From contig NC_134138.1 of NCBI RefSeq assembly GCF_033958435.1, positions 29,666,598-29,730,597 of the forward strand: a DNA stretch of 64,000 nt. The letters are read 5' to 3'. Source of the DNA: Carettochelys insculpta. Lineage: Eukaryota > Chordata > Testudines > Carettochelyidae. Of this stretch, positions 35,845 through 45,935 are shown in pieces. The notes under the pieces were generated by a model that was given only the letters and a program-made list of their open reading frames with translations, was not told the DNA's origin and did no database searches. How positions within the stretch are numbered: the first letter of the stretch is position 1; each line of letters starts with the position of its first letter. The position numbers were made by a program, and so were the translations under genes.

Positions 35845-36134
35845 AAAACTTTTCTGTTAGTCTATAAGGTGCCACAGTCAGCTTTGTAGTGGAATGTAGA
35901 ATGAATCCTTTGGTTTTTGCAATTACTACCCACAATCATCTCTAGTCAACCCAAAAAAGTATCATTTGGAATTTAAGAGTTGAGGTCTTCATCAAGTTTC
36001 AGAAAAGTAGTTCACTAGAGCAGCTTTGAAAGGAAGGGGATTAGTGTTTCAGTTGTAAAGCTGATGCCATGTTTGAACTAGACTGAAAAGGTCTTTACAA
36101 AAATTTTCCAAGCTCGTTATTCCTTCCTTTGAAG

Positions 36135-36364
36135 ACAAAAAAGCAGTCCAGTAGCACTTTAAAGACTAACAAAATAACTTATTAGGTGATGAGCTTTCAC
36201 GGGACAGACCTACTTCTTCAGATCATAGCCATACAGAACAGACTGAAGAAGTGGGTCTGTCCCGTGAAAGCTCATCACCTAATAAATTATTTTGTTAGTC
36301 TTTAAAGTGCTACTGGACTGCTTTTTTGTTTCCAGAGTATACAGACTAGCACGGCTTTCTCTCT
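36135..36364 (+). mobile_element. Foldback retroposon copy 5, 12-bp target duplication
   Basis: Arms 36137-36221 and 36243-36327 are inverse over 85 bases with about two or three mismatches, then a head on the right (ACAGACTAGCACGGCTTTCT, 36341-36360). CTTCCTTTGAAG flanks it at 36123-36134 and 36365-36376. On + the right arm has CTGAAGA (36243-36249), GTGGG-TCTGT-CCCGT, GAAA (36266-36269) and GCTCATCACC. Sense is +. Confidence 0.88.
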
Positions 36365-36402
36365 CTTCCTTTGAAGGTGTTGTGAGTGCTTTAAACTCTG
36401 TA

Positions 36403-36688
36403 GCTACGTCTATAGTAGAGAGTTTTTTGTAGACAAAACTGGGGGTTTTGTCAACAAAATTCACAGACCGCCTACATACAGAATGTGTTTTGTCAACAGA
36501 AACTTGACAAAAAAGGCGTGTAGACACTGGGGGGGGGGGGAGGGAGGGGTGGTCCCTTTTGTTGCCAAAGCGGATCAAAAGCTCTGTCTACTTTTGTGTG
36601 TAGATGCAATCTGTTGACAGAAGCTTTATTGGAGCATCTCTTCTCACAGTAACTTCTGTAGACAGATGCTTCTAGTGTAGATGTAGCC
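36403..36688. mobile_element. MITE with GTCTACA-type ends and G-run
   Basis: Left end TAGCTACGTCTATAGTAG and right end CTAGTGTAGATGTAGCCTA are near inverses. Internal words TTGTCAACAGAAAC and CTGTTGACAGAAGC are shared with 57863-58155, so the two are one family. A G tract (36529-36552, twelve G then AGGGAGGGG) lies in the middle. A TA flank on both sides is possible. Confidence 0.6.
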
Positions 36689-36693
36689 TACTT

Positions 36694-36731
36694 GTATACA
36701 TGTGCGCATGCATGCGTGCATGCACGCACAC
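36694..36731. repeat. Alternating purine-pyrimidine tract
   Basis: About 38 bases alternate strictly (GTATACATGTGCGCATGCAT onward), a composition that can adopt Z-DNA. Seen directly; any role is unknown. Confidence 0.6.
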
Positions 36732-39700
36732 TTTCAATCAGCACAATTCCAGATCAGGTAGGTGAAAGTAGTCATTTTATACTTCTGCTACAAATGACTT
36801 TGCATCATATGCACAATATGTCTCAGGTGACATGGATGTGACCAGGATTCATCGCTGATTTTGATTTGCTGGTTGCATCATTAGTTTCCACAGCTCAGCC
36901 TGAGTACAGATGAAGGAGTGTGATGTGAACATTGGCCATGCCTCATGCCATGGACTGATGCCCAAGGATGATATTCTTCCCCCAAATAAGAGAAGATGGT
37001 GTGCTACCTTCCAAATCATACTCCTTCACTGGTGTCTTCTCACTTGAAGTATTTGTGTATGTGTATGAGTGTTTTACATGGTAAACCAGAATATGAAAAT
37101 AAAATGCTAGGAGAATTGTAGAGTCTGGCATTTTGATAGAGAGGTAAAAGCACATTAATCCTCTCTATGTGTATTGCTGTATGTGTCCAGGATGTACATG
37201 TTACCACCTTCCTGTCCTGATGTTGCTAGACAGTATAGTCATGAGAGTGGATTGTGAACAATATGTATTAACTCAGCAATTTTCTTACTTTATAACTGAA
37301 CCTTAATTTTTAACCTGACCCTTCTAGAAAAAAGTCTCATTGCCCATAAATATTATTATTCTCAAAGCTTGTGCTTCTTGCATATTGTTTAAAGAATTTG
37401 GCAGAAATGAATTTCGGCTGTTTGGCTTTCTTGTAAAATGTGAGTGAACCAAAAGGCGTTTCCTAGAATTGTTCGGTTTGTTTAATCTGAAGAGCATGTG
37501 TGCTGGTGGTGCTTGAAATGCAAGGACTGTCACCATTAGCATTCCTTTGTCTTTACAAGGAATTGCACATGGCAAGTGATGCTGTAGCAAAGAAATTAAT
37601 TTATCTGCCCCTCCTTTTCCACTTTTCTCTACATAAGGAAGCATTTTCCTAAATGTAAGTGAGGCAGGAAATCATGGCTCAACAAAGTTATCTGTTTTTG
37701 GTTCTTTTAAAATTTCCATGCAGAGAGAACTATGCCCAGATCTGTGTAATAATTCATTCTATAAATAAGATTACCTGCCTCCCCCTCTTCCCCCATCCCC
37801 CAACACATAAAGCTATTTCTGTTTTATGTGTTAGTTTTGTTTTTTTTTAAACAAATCTGGCAAACTGTTGTATGCAGTGATTGAAACAGGCCTAAATTTT
37901 GTTCATTGAAGAATATTGTATAGTTTGGTCAGAGATGATGATATAAACAAGGATTGGAGACTGGTCCGAAACCATAGAATTAAGAAGGTTTAATCGCAAC
38001 TTGTGTAAATCTATTTTTGCTAGAGGATATTCATTCTGGCAGATGTAAGGAGAGTCCAAGGTAGAACTGTGCCAGGACTATAGGGTACTGCTACTCGTGT
38101 GAGGATGCAGCTCTTCTAACTACTATATAATTAGAGAAATTGTTGCTCTATTTGTTGCATGGGCCCATTGCCCTGCCCTCTGGTACATTTTTTAACAGCC
38201 TGGGAGGTAGTGTATACTGATGGCCTTTGGCCCTTGTTAATTTTGAACCTCAGTTTGCTATGAAGGATATTTCCATTGGCTACAATTAGAGGAAGCCCTC
38301 AATGATTAAATTGAATCTACCTTAAAGCTGAACCTTTGTTTAGTTTAATCTAGAGGCATAATTTTCTAAAGGCGCTTTCAAGACTCTGAGCGCACGTGCA
38401 TGGTTGTGTGAACTGCTTGTTGTGGCACATCGTTGACTAAAGAAGATTAACAGAAATGCGGAGCCCTGAGTTGTGTGGTTTGGCAGTAAAGATGTGGAAA
38501 ATGCCATCTGCACAGCAGCTGTTGTTTCCTCTGTTTCAATTCTTTATATCTCTTGTAGTGTAATAGGCAACATTTTTCTTGCTTTGGGGCTCCTAAATTC
38601 AAGGCCCTCCCATGCAACCCCCACCTTTTTCTTGTTTTTCCATTTGCAAGCCCCAGTTTAGGCCATTTGGTCCAAAGGTGTCTGCCTTTACAGCCTGTCA
38701 AGAGTATTTCCGTGTTGGACCAAAAAGGGTTTAATTCAACGCATGACTCCACAAGTGTCAGCCCATCTCAAAATCTTAGTGGATAGGGGTTTCAGGTTGT
38801 TTTGCTTCAGGGAACCTGGTAAACCTCCCTGCCACACAACCAGCCTCCCTAGCTCCAGTTGTCAGTAACTCCTGTTGCTCATCACCAAACCCCCCTCCCG
38901 AATGATCTTGAGGATCCGTGCTATAAAATGGGCCAGAAAGGAGCAGGGGCATATCCTGGGCCTTGTAGCTGTAGAGAAGGAATGTGAGGGAGGGGTAGAA
39001 AGCAACTACCTGTGAATGATTTCACTCTGGAAATTGAGCTTGCTTTGAGAAATTGAGCTTCCATACAACCTTCCAATAGTTTGTTCACATAAACTCCTCC
39101 AGTATTTACTTAGGTCTAATAGTTTTGCTTGATCAGCTTTGTTCTCTGACCAAAAAAAAAAAAGGGGGGGGGTGGGAGATGGAGGAGCTTCTTTGGACAG
39201 ATTTACAATGCAACATCTGTTTGAGTGACAAACACTGTCTTAAAGCCAAGCAGTGCTTGTGTATGTTATGGTTATGAAACAATTGCTTCTGACAAAAACA
39301 CAAGTTTTACAGTTTTGTTCTATAGGGGTAATGTATTTTGGGGAAGAATAAATCCAGACTGAAAGGCCGCAGTGCAGCTTGAAAATAACCCGCCTTTTCA
39401 GTTGAAGAATTTTTCTCATTACTGTTGCCGGGCTGGAAATAGTACCGTGGATTACATTCACATGATCTATACAAAGTTTCATTCAAACTGCATTTTATAG
39501 ACAGGTCTGGGTTTTGTTGTTTTAATCTGCAATTTTGTTAGATTTCTTGTTTCTTTCTGTACAGGAACAAGTCAACAGTTTTTGCAAATAGAGCATTTTA
39601 AGAGCAAAATATGCAAATTCTCTTACAGTCCACAATGTGGGTTTGTATGGGTTTAAAAATAATTGGAGTTGATTAAAATTAGATTGTCTAGGAGGTGGAG

Positions 39701-40268
39701 GAAATTATGTCCTTTGTGCTGCTACAACAGAAGGCAAACAGTGGCACGTGTGTATCCAATGGCAGAATTAGGCTGGGAGAGGGGAAGACAGCCTACCCTG
39801 TATTTGGTACAGCACATTAGGTTACATGTGTAGGCTAATGTGTCTCTGTTGAAGAATTCCTACCTCAACCTTTGGCATCTTCACGTTTCTCAGAGTGGAA
39901 GAATAGGGAGTTTTGCAACTTGGCTTTAGTTGACCTGAATGATTAATGAGATGAAAAGCTAAGTTTACACTGAAGGAAATTTGCCTCAACAGGATTTTGT
40001 ACTCAAGGGTCAAAGCTGTATTTGCAATGTAAGTGTAAATTGTAAATAACGAGTGTTTTCAAACATAGATCTTAAAAATGAATCCTGTAACTTTAAACAC
40101 ACAAAAGAAATAGCACATTGAAATTTCCACACTGAAAACAAGCTATATTAAAAGCTATTAATTTAGCACTTGGTTTTTCGAAAGTGCTGAATAGCTCTAG
40201 ATTATATTGACGTCAGTCAGATTTGTAAGTGCATAGCAAATCTGGAAATCCAGCCAATTTTATCCTCC
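36732..40268. other. No gene; unique-looking DNA
   Basis: AT-rich with A/G runs near 39151-39172. No repeat family or exon that I can support; open frames are around 100 codons at most and lack domains. Confidence 0.45.
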
Positions 40269-40276
40269 CATTTTAG

Positions 40277-40495
40277 CAGAGCCCTGCAAATCCAGAGATA
40301 TGAGCTTTGCATCTGCAGATGCAGCTATCAGAAGATCATTTTTGCAGATGTGGATACAATTTTGTATCTAGAACTGCAGGGTTGCAGATGTCAGCTTTAT
40401 ATCCATAGGTGGCTGCATCCAAGGATGTGGATACAGATATCTGCAGATCATTTTTGTAGATGTGGATATCAATTTTGTATCTGTGCAGGGTTCTA
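40277..40495. mobile_element. hAT-like element with internal repeats, 219 bp
   Basis: Left end CAGAGCCCTGCA and right end TGCAGGGTTCTA are inverse. Flanks CATTTTAG (40269-40276) and CATTTTAT (40496-40503) match at 7 of 8. The interior repeats GCAGATGTGGATA and ATTTTGTATCT, once at about 40345 and again at about 40457 with small changes. Confidence 0.85.
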
Positions 40496-40503
40496 CATTT
40501 TAT

Positions 40504-41516
40504 TTTTATTTACTTATTTTTACAGCCATTCTTGCAAGATGGCACTTAGAGATCCTGGCAGTAAGATATGACTTATTGTTTCGGAGGGGAACTGGGAAAT
40601 CCCAGCTCATTTGAAAGCTTAATGCATTGGGTATCTTTCCTTCTTCATTGGGAGCTAATGAATGCAAATTTCCATTCCGTCAGCTAGCTAGAGGTCAAGA
40701 GTTTTGCAGGGCCAAAGAACATTTGATGGGGCCTGTGAGGAAAAAGGAAGTCTGCCATTGGGAGCTGTCCTGACTTAATGCTAAAGGCCCATGTAGAGAG
40801 TCATGTCTGAGCAAGCTGACAAGAACCCTTCCTTTGTGAAACCCCTGGACAAAGCATTGCTTTGGCTGCCTTTTTTTTTTTTTGACTACAGAACCCAAGA
40901 GCATCATTGCCCTTCTTCAGAAATAAAGGGAGGGCAAGGTGGTTATAGTGCTAGACAGACTGTTACTTTGTGGGTAGAAGAGTAATGCAGAAAGATTATT
41001 TTGTGAAAACATCGTGCTCTGGATGTGAGCAGAACAATGAGGTTAGGGTTGAGCTCCAATTATCATTTCACACAGCCCCAGTTGATAAGCAATCCTTCTT
41101 TCACTGCCTTGCTGCCTAGACAAAGGAACAATTCAAGCAGTTGGTAACCTCCCCCCCCCACCCCGTTTTCCAGCACATAAAGGCCGCCTGCAGAAGGGAA
41201 TCCCTCTAGACCTTAAATCTGCAGTATTTCCAGAGAGAGAGGGAGAGAGAGAGAGAGAGAAAAGCCCCACCTCAAACTACTGTGGAACACCAAATGAAAA
41301 TGACTTAAACAACTGACAAAGCTGGTAGAAGCCTGCAGCAATAAAGCAGAGAGGGGGAAAAAGCCTGTATCTATTGAGGCAGACACCTTCTCAGCCAACT
41401 GCAAAGCAAAGAAGAGAACTGAGATAAGAGAGCCCCCTACAAAAACAGAGCCTTCCATGTCCATCAAATGTATTTATCAGATTTGTTTACATTTCTTGAA
41501 TTTAGCAGGCATTTAC
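40504..41516. other. No gene; T, C and GA tracts
   Basis: A T run at 40871-40883, a C run near 41151-41164 and (GA)n at about 41232-41260. No coding or repeat-family signal. Confidence 0.4.
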
Positions 41517-41524
41517 AACTAGAC

Positions 41525-42231
41525 TGGTGGTTCCCAGCCTTTCTGACATCACGCCACCCCCCTTTTGATTTTTGAGAAAGTTTCACGCCCCCCACCTCTT
41601 CTTTCCATCATCCAACCCCCCCTTAACAAAAAATTCAATTAGTAATTTAAAATAAACACAAAAACTTGATATAAAAATGTTTTTTAAAATTAAAAATAAG
41701 CACAAATTATTTTTCTTGGCCCCTTGCGTCTGCCTGGTGTAGCCCCACCTGGCCAGCTGCCTGAGCTGTGTGCCAGATGCAAGAGTTGGCCGCACCAGCT
41801 GTCTGCCCACCTGAGACCTGCACTGCTGGAGCTGCCTGCCCGAGCCCTATGCTGCCAAGACCAGCCACCCACCCAAGCCCCATGCTGCCAGGGCCAGCCA
41901 GCCATCTGCCTTTCAGCCCGGGTGGCCCAAGCCCCACACTGCCAGACACCACCAACCCCCACCCCCTCTCTTACCCCATCCTCCTCCCACTCCCCCCAGT
42001 CCACACTCACTCACCTTTGCAGGAGGTAGCTAGCTCCACATGGGTCTTCACCGGCTGCCTGCTTTTTGTAGTGGTTCTGCCAGGTCGCCCATGTAAAATG
42101 GCAGGAGCTGAGAGCTGGAAGCCAAGGCTGTCTTTTTCTTTGGGTGGGGAGAGTTATGGTGGGGGGGGGGCAGGGTCACCTCATGCCTCCACCGGAATTT
42201 CTTCACACACCCCCCAGGTTGGGAAACCATG
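41525..42231. mobile_element. hAT-like element, 707 bp, sister of 19507-20499
   Basis: Left TGGTGGTTCCCAGCC and right GGTTGGGAAACCATG pair as inverses. Flanks AACTAGAC (41517-41524) and GTCTAGAC (42232-42239) match at 6 of 8. It shares AAAATTAAAAATAAGCACA, the GC-rich CAGCTGCCTG/CCAGCC core, TTTGCAGGAGGTAGCTAGCT and AAATGGCAGGAGCTGAGAGC with 19507-20499 but has a shorter core. Open frames up to 173 codons (Pro-rich on +) arise from the core. Confidence 0.85.
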
Positions 42232-42654
42232 GTCTAGACCTTTGAAACAAAGGGAAAGGAGTAAACTTTCTTCTGTGCAGCATAGCTAAGATTAAAAAAA
42301 AATGTGTAACCCCAGTTCTGATTCCAGCTCTCTGAAGAAATGTTGGGCCTGAACAAGGAATATTAAATAGTTAGGGAAAGCCTGGCCTGAGTGCATGCAA
42401 TTTGACTCCACCAACTTGGACAAAGTTGTGTCTACATAAATCAAGAATGGATTGGACCCATGTCACGTCACTGGATTTAAAAAAAAAAATTAAATGTTGA
42501 ACTGTGGGGAAATCTAACTAGTTATGCTGAGATGGCACTCAGAGTCAGTGCTTGAGTACAAGTGTTCTGCATTGGCAGCTGGTTCTGCACATCTGTCTTT
42601 ATTTCTGGGACTTTCACAGAACAGGGTTCCCTTCATGAATGTAAGGAGAAGAAA

Positions 42655-42770
42655 GGAAGGATGGGTTTATTGTCAAGGCTGTGACTTAGGAGACCCAAAT
42701 TCTTTCCTCTGCTCTGCTGTTGACTTTGGTCAAATCATGTAACATTTCCATGCATTAAAAATTCTCCATT
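42655..42770 (+). repeat. MIR-like SINE remnant
   Basis: GGAGACCCAAATTCTTTCCTC, CTCTGCTGTTGACTTTGGTC and AAATCATGTAACATTTCC follow the MIR core order (GGGTTC, CTCTGCCACTTACTAGCTG, GACCTTGGGCAAGT, TTAACC). Diverged and truncated. Confidence 0.5.
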
Positions 42771-42785
42771 TTTAATAAAAATAAC

Positions 42786-42915
42786 AAGTAGTCCTGTGGA
42801 ACCTTAGAGACCTAACAGATTTTTTTGGGGCATAAGCTTCATCATGCATCTGACAAAGTGGACCTTTGCCCATGAAAGCTTATGCTTCGAAAAATCTGTT
42901 AGTCTATCAGGCTAA
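42786..42915 (+). repeat. Foldback retroposon copy 6, no head
   Basis: Left arm (TAGTCCTGTGGAACCTTAGA..GGGGCATAAGCTTCATCA) and right arm (CTGACAAAGTGGACCTTTGC..AAAGCTTATGCTTC..ATCTGTTAGTC) are inverse but diverged. In the core CUGANGA reads CTGACAA. Right side is truncated after CTGTTAGTCTATCAGG. Confidence 0.65.
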
Positions 42916-44689
42916 ATTAATGTACTTTTGAGATACGAAGTATCATGGAAAAGTCTATAAATAATTCAAAATAGAAGAGCTGGCTTCATTGTTCGAGAAG
43001 AACAGGTACCATGGAACAGCGGGGGCTGGAGGGAAGCAGAACACAGGACTTATAGTAAGAGATCAGTTGAAGCTACTGTTTCTTCTTCTACATCATGGGG
43101 GACAGTGACAAGGGCTGATTGTTTGTTTGTTTCCATAAGGGTGTTTCAGTGTGCTATCTCACAACTGGTGATTCAGGTCTGAAACTCCATCATCTTCTCC
43201 TCCCACCTCCATTAGCAGAAAAGGTAAAGAGACAGTTGGATTTTCACTGTGTTACTAGACTAAAATAGAGTGGGCACTCTGCGGTCCTGTCCCTCCCGCC
43301 TGCTTTCCATCCAGGATACTGTATATTATTTTCTGGCAAGTGATAAGAAAAAGCTCTTAGCGCTCAAAAGAATGAATGAAAAAATAAGCTGGGAGTTTGG
43401 GCTTACCACCAGTTTCAGAGCTATCCCCCTTGCAGAATTATGTTTTTCACCAACCAAGGAGAAGTTTCCCAAGCCACTCCATGTGCTTCCAATAGGCAGC
43501 CATGTGGGGCAGTTTTACAGCCCTGAAAAGTGAAATCGTAGGGAACTCGGAATTAGAGTGGGTGGAGAGAGCTGAGGCACCTGCTGTTCACTAATTCGTG
43601 TATGTGGATTTGCGGCTTGCTAGTACAGAACAGCAAATGTTAATGTGTTGTCCAGACGGGGAAAAAAAAATTGAATATTTTATTTGATGTGGGTCAAAAG
43701 GTTCACACATGTTTCAGATGGGAAAGACGTATCATCGATTTGATTGCAAAGGTCAGATATCAAAAATGTTGGTCTTTTTTAGGAAGAAATAAAACAGGAT
43801 TATTAAAGAAAAGATCTGCGAAAAAGAAAAAGGCATTTTCGCAACCTTCACTGTCACTGGCCAAGACTCAAACTTGGCTTTTGTGCTTTTATTTATTTTT
43901 TTTATTTTTGAACTCTGTTTCTATTTACCTTCCCTCACAACAGTTTTGGTCAGACAGTTTATCTCCAAGCACGACACAAAACCATTTAACTGAAAATGAA
44001 TGCAGTAATATCTGATGCTTAGTGTGTTCAAGATTTGGATTCAGACCCTCTGCAGAGTGCTACATTTCTCCAGTGGAAAAATGCTGGCAGTATTTCATCA
44101 CAGCTTTCTGTTGACTAAGTTAGAAGCATTTCAGTCACTGCCAGATGTACAAGATACTGTAAAATGAACATTTTTTCTAGCAAATTAAGATTTTGTTGGC
44201 TCAGTGTGACTATATTGGCTAAAACTGCTTGTTTACACAGGGGATTTAGCCAGATTGTGCTGGTCAATACAAACAGTAATCTGATTTAGCATAAGAGAGC
44301 GCCAGCTCCAGCCCCCAAGTCTAATCAGTCTTATAATTAGTTATGGCTAGGAATTTTTATGATAGACTTTGCAATATTCACTCAGTTTTTATTAGTCATC
44401 AGCATAGATGTCTGGCAAGCAAATTAAACCTTTTTACTATTTTGTGCCTGAATCTTGCTGTGACATTCTGATGGTGGTGGACTTTGGAGCACGATTTTAA
44501 ACATGCCTACTGTCAAAAAAAACAAAACAAAATAAAACAAACAACCCCCCACCACCAAAATCTACTCTTCAGAGTTTATCCAGATTTCTAAATTGCTTGG
44601 CAATTCTTTTCATTCAGCTGGTGGAAGCAGGCGCAAGGAACTCATGTAGACTACCTGCTGGGTGAGATCCTCAGCTGGTATACATTGCA
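42916..44689. other. No gene seen
   Basis: AT-rich. Includes an A/C low-complexity stretch at about 44515-44560. Open frames of 87-114 codons have no domain. Confidence 0.4.
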
Positions 44690-44776
44690 AATCTAGAAGG
44701 CACTATTTTGCTGATCTCATCTGACCTCCTGTATAACACGGCTCATAGAGTAGCCTCGATATAATTCTGAGAGCAA
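44690..44776 (-). repeat. CR1 LINE 3' fragment
   Basis: ATCTCATCTGACCTCCTGTATAACACGGCTCATAGAG on + is the antisense of a CR1 3' region (the same block as at 23905). Short and diverged. Confidence 0.65.
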
Positions 44777-44900
44777 TGATGTCCAATAGAAATTCAAAGA
44801 TCACCACAGTTGTGCTTGCCGTGTTTCCAAGTGCGCCACATGTGCCACACCCGACTCTAAATAAATGCCCTGCCCTCCCCCGGAGCCAGGCACCCCCAGC
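44777..44900. mobile_element. hAT-like left-end fragment
   Basis: ATGATGTCCAATAGAAATTC followed by GTGCGCCACATGTGCC resembles the left part of the element at 32851 (GTGGTGTCCAA..GCGCCATACGTGGC). The right end is missing, and the next hAT begins immediately. Confidence 0.45.
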
Positions 44901-45230
44901 CCAGGAGTCAGCAACCTTTTTGAGGCGGAGTGCCGAAATTTGATCTTTTGACCTCTGTGTACAGTCCGAGTGCTGGGGATACTTTTTAAAGTCACTAATA
45001 GTCCTCCTTACAACAGCTTCATTAATAAATAAATTAAGATGCAGAGCTTATGTGTAGGTGGTGGTTGGTAGCATTAGTTGTTCTTTTGCTAATTCACAGG
45101 TGGCATGGCTTTGAGCAAACGCCTGGCTCCATGGGGGAGGAGGGGCGGGGCTGAGCTTCTGCCCTGTGTGCCAATGAAAACTGGCTCGCGTGCCACTTTT
45201 GGCATCCATGCTGGGGGTTGCTGACCCCGG
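44901..45230. mobile_element. Non-autonomous hAT-like element, about 330 bp
   Basis: Left end CCAGGAGTCAGCAACC and right end GGGTTGCTGACCCCGG are inverse. I see no matching 8-bp duplication (CCCCCAGC against TCTAGATG). The inner GAGTGCCGAAATTT and TGGCTCGCGTGCCACTTTTGG are typical of a widespread reptile hAT MITE. Confidence 0.7.
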
Positions 45231-45799
45231 TCTAGATGATTCAGTAGTAAAAATGTCATTCGTGTCTTATCTACTCTAGATAGCCCACCATCATGCTTTC
45301 ATGTGGAGCTGCACTGGTTGTGAAGTAGCAATTGGAATTTTATAAGAAGACATTCCATACAGACAAAGCCGGAGATGTAGCACATAGACGCTTTAGTGAA
45401 GGAAAACAAAATGAGCTAAAAGAAAACAATTTCCCCTTTTCCTATTATTTAGCCTAATGCTACCTGAATGCCTTCAGTTCCTGAGGTGGTTATATACCTG
45501 TCTGGTGGAAAAGGAATGTTTGTAATATAACTGTTGCTAAACCAACAAGACATTACATGTAGATCTGAAATAGATTTACAGAATGATAATGCAGCAAAAC
45601 CCTTTCTTATTTGACAATGTCATTATTGCGGGGAAAGAGAATTTCAGATAACGGAAATTCATAGATACAAGATCTTGAGTTGTCTGTCTGCTTGTCATTT
45701 AGCCCTCTTCTGGTCTGTTTGGTATTCCAGGCCTACTACCATGGATTGAGAGCCATCTTAACTTACGCTCCATGTAGAGAGTTTCAAGTAGAGAATTTC
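45231..45799. other. No gene seen
   Basis: AT-rich; nothing recognised. Confidence 0.4.
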
Positions 45800-45935
45800 C
45801 AGATCTGAAGAAGTGGGTCTGTCCCATGAAAGCTCATTACCTAATAAATTATTGCGTTAGTCTTTAAAATGCTGCATGACTGTTTTTTTGTTTTGTAAAG
45901 GTACAGACTAACATGGCTACCTCTCTGTGACTGTT
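45800..45935 (+). mobile_element. Retroposon copy 7, monomer
   Basis: Starts CAGATCTGAAGAAGTGGGTC and runs through TGTCCCATGAAAGCTCATTA, AATTATTGCGTTAGTCTTTA, to ACAGACTAACATGGCTACCT at the right. It has one arm only, so it is a non-foldback copy. The core CTGAAGA / GTGGG-TCTGT-CCCAT / GAAA is present at 45805-45831. No target duplication found. Confidence 0.75.

Larger units (their letters stand above)
35664..35873 (-). mobile_element. Foldback retroposon copy 4, 15-bp target duplication
   Basis: Head GAGGGGTAGCCATGTTAGTC at the left (35667-35686), then arms 35715-35788 and 35806-35873 (one arm has a short AGACAG duplication). The direct repeat ACAGTCAGCTTTGTA flanks the element exactly (35649-35663 and 35874-35888). 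Both arms carry a hammerhead-like block: on + at 35807-35844 and on - at 35750-35787. Sense is taken as -, the strand on which the head is at the 3' end. Confidence 0.88.

Noticed and set aside
41690..42289. Pro-rich frame of 173 codons (+) and Trp/Gly-rich frame of 106 codons (-)
   Set aside because: Both lie in the core of a hAT-like element shared with 19507-20499; no conserved protein.
44901..45230. Target duplication for this hAT-like element
   Set aside because: The flanking 8-mers do not match, so the element is supported by its ends only.
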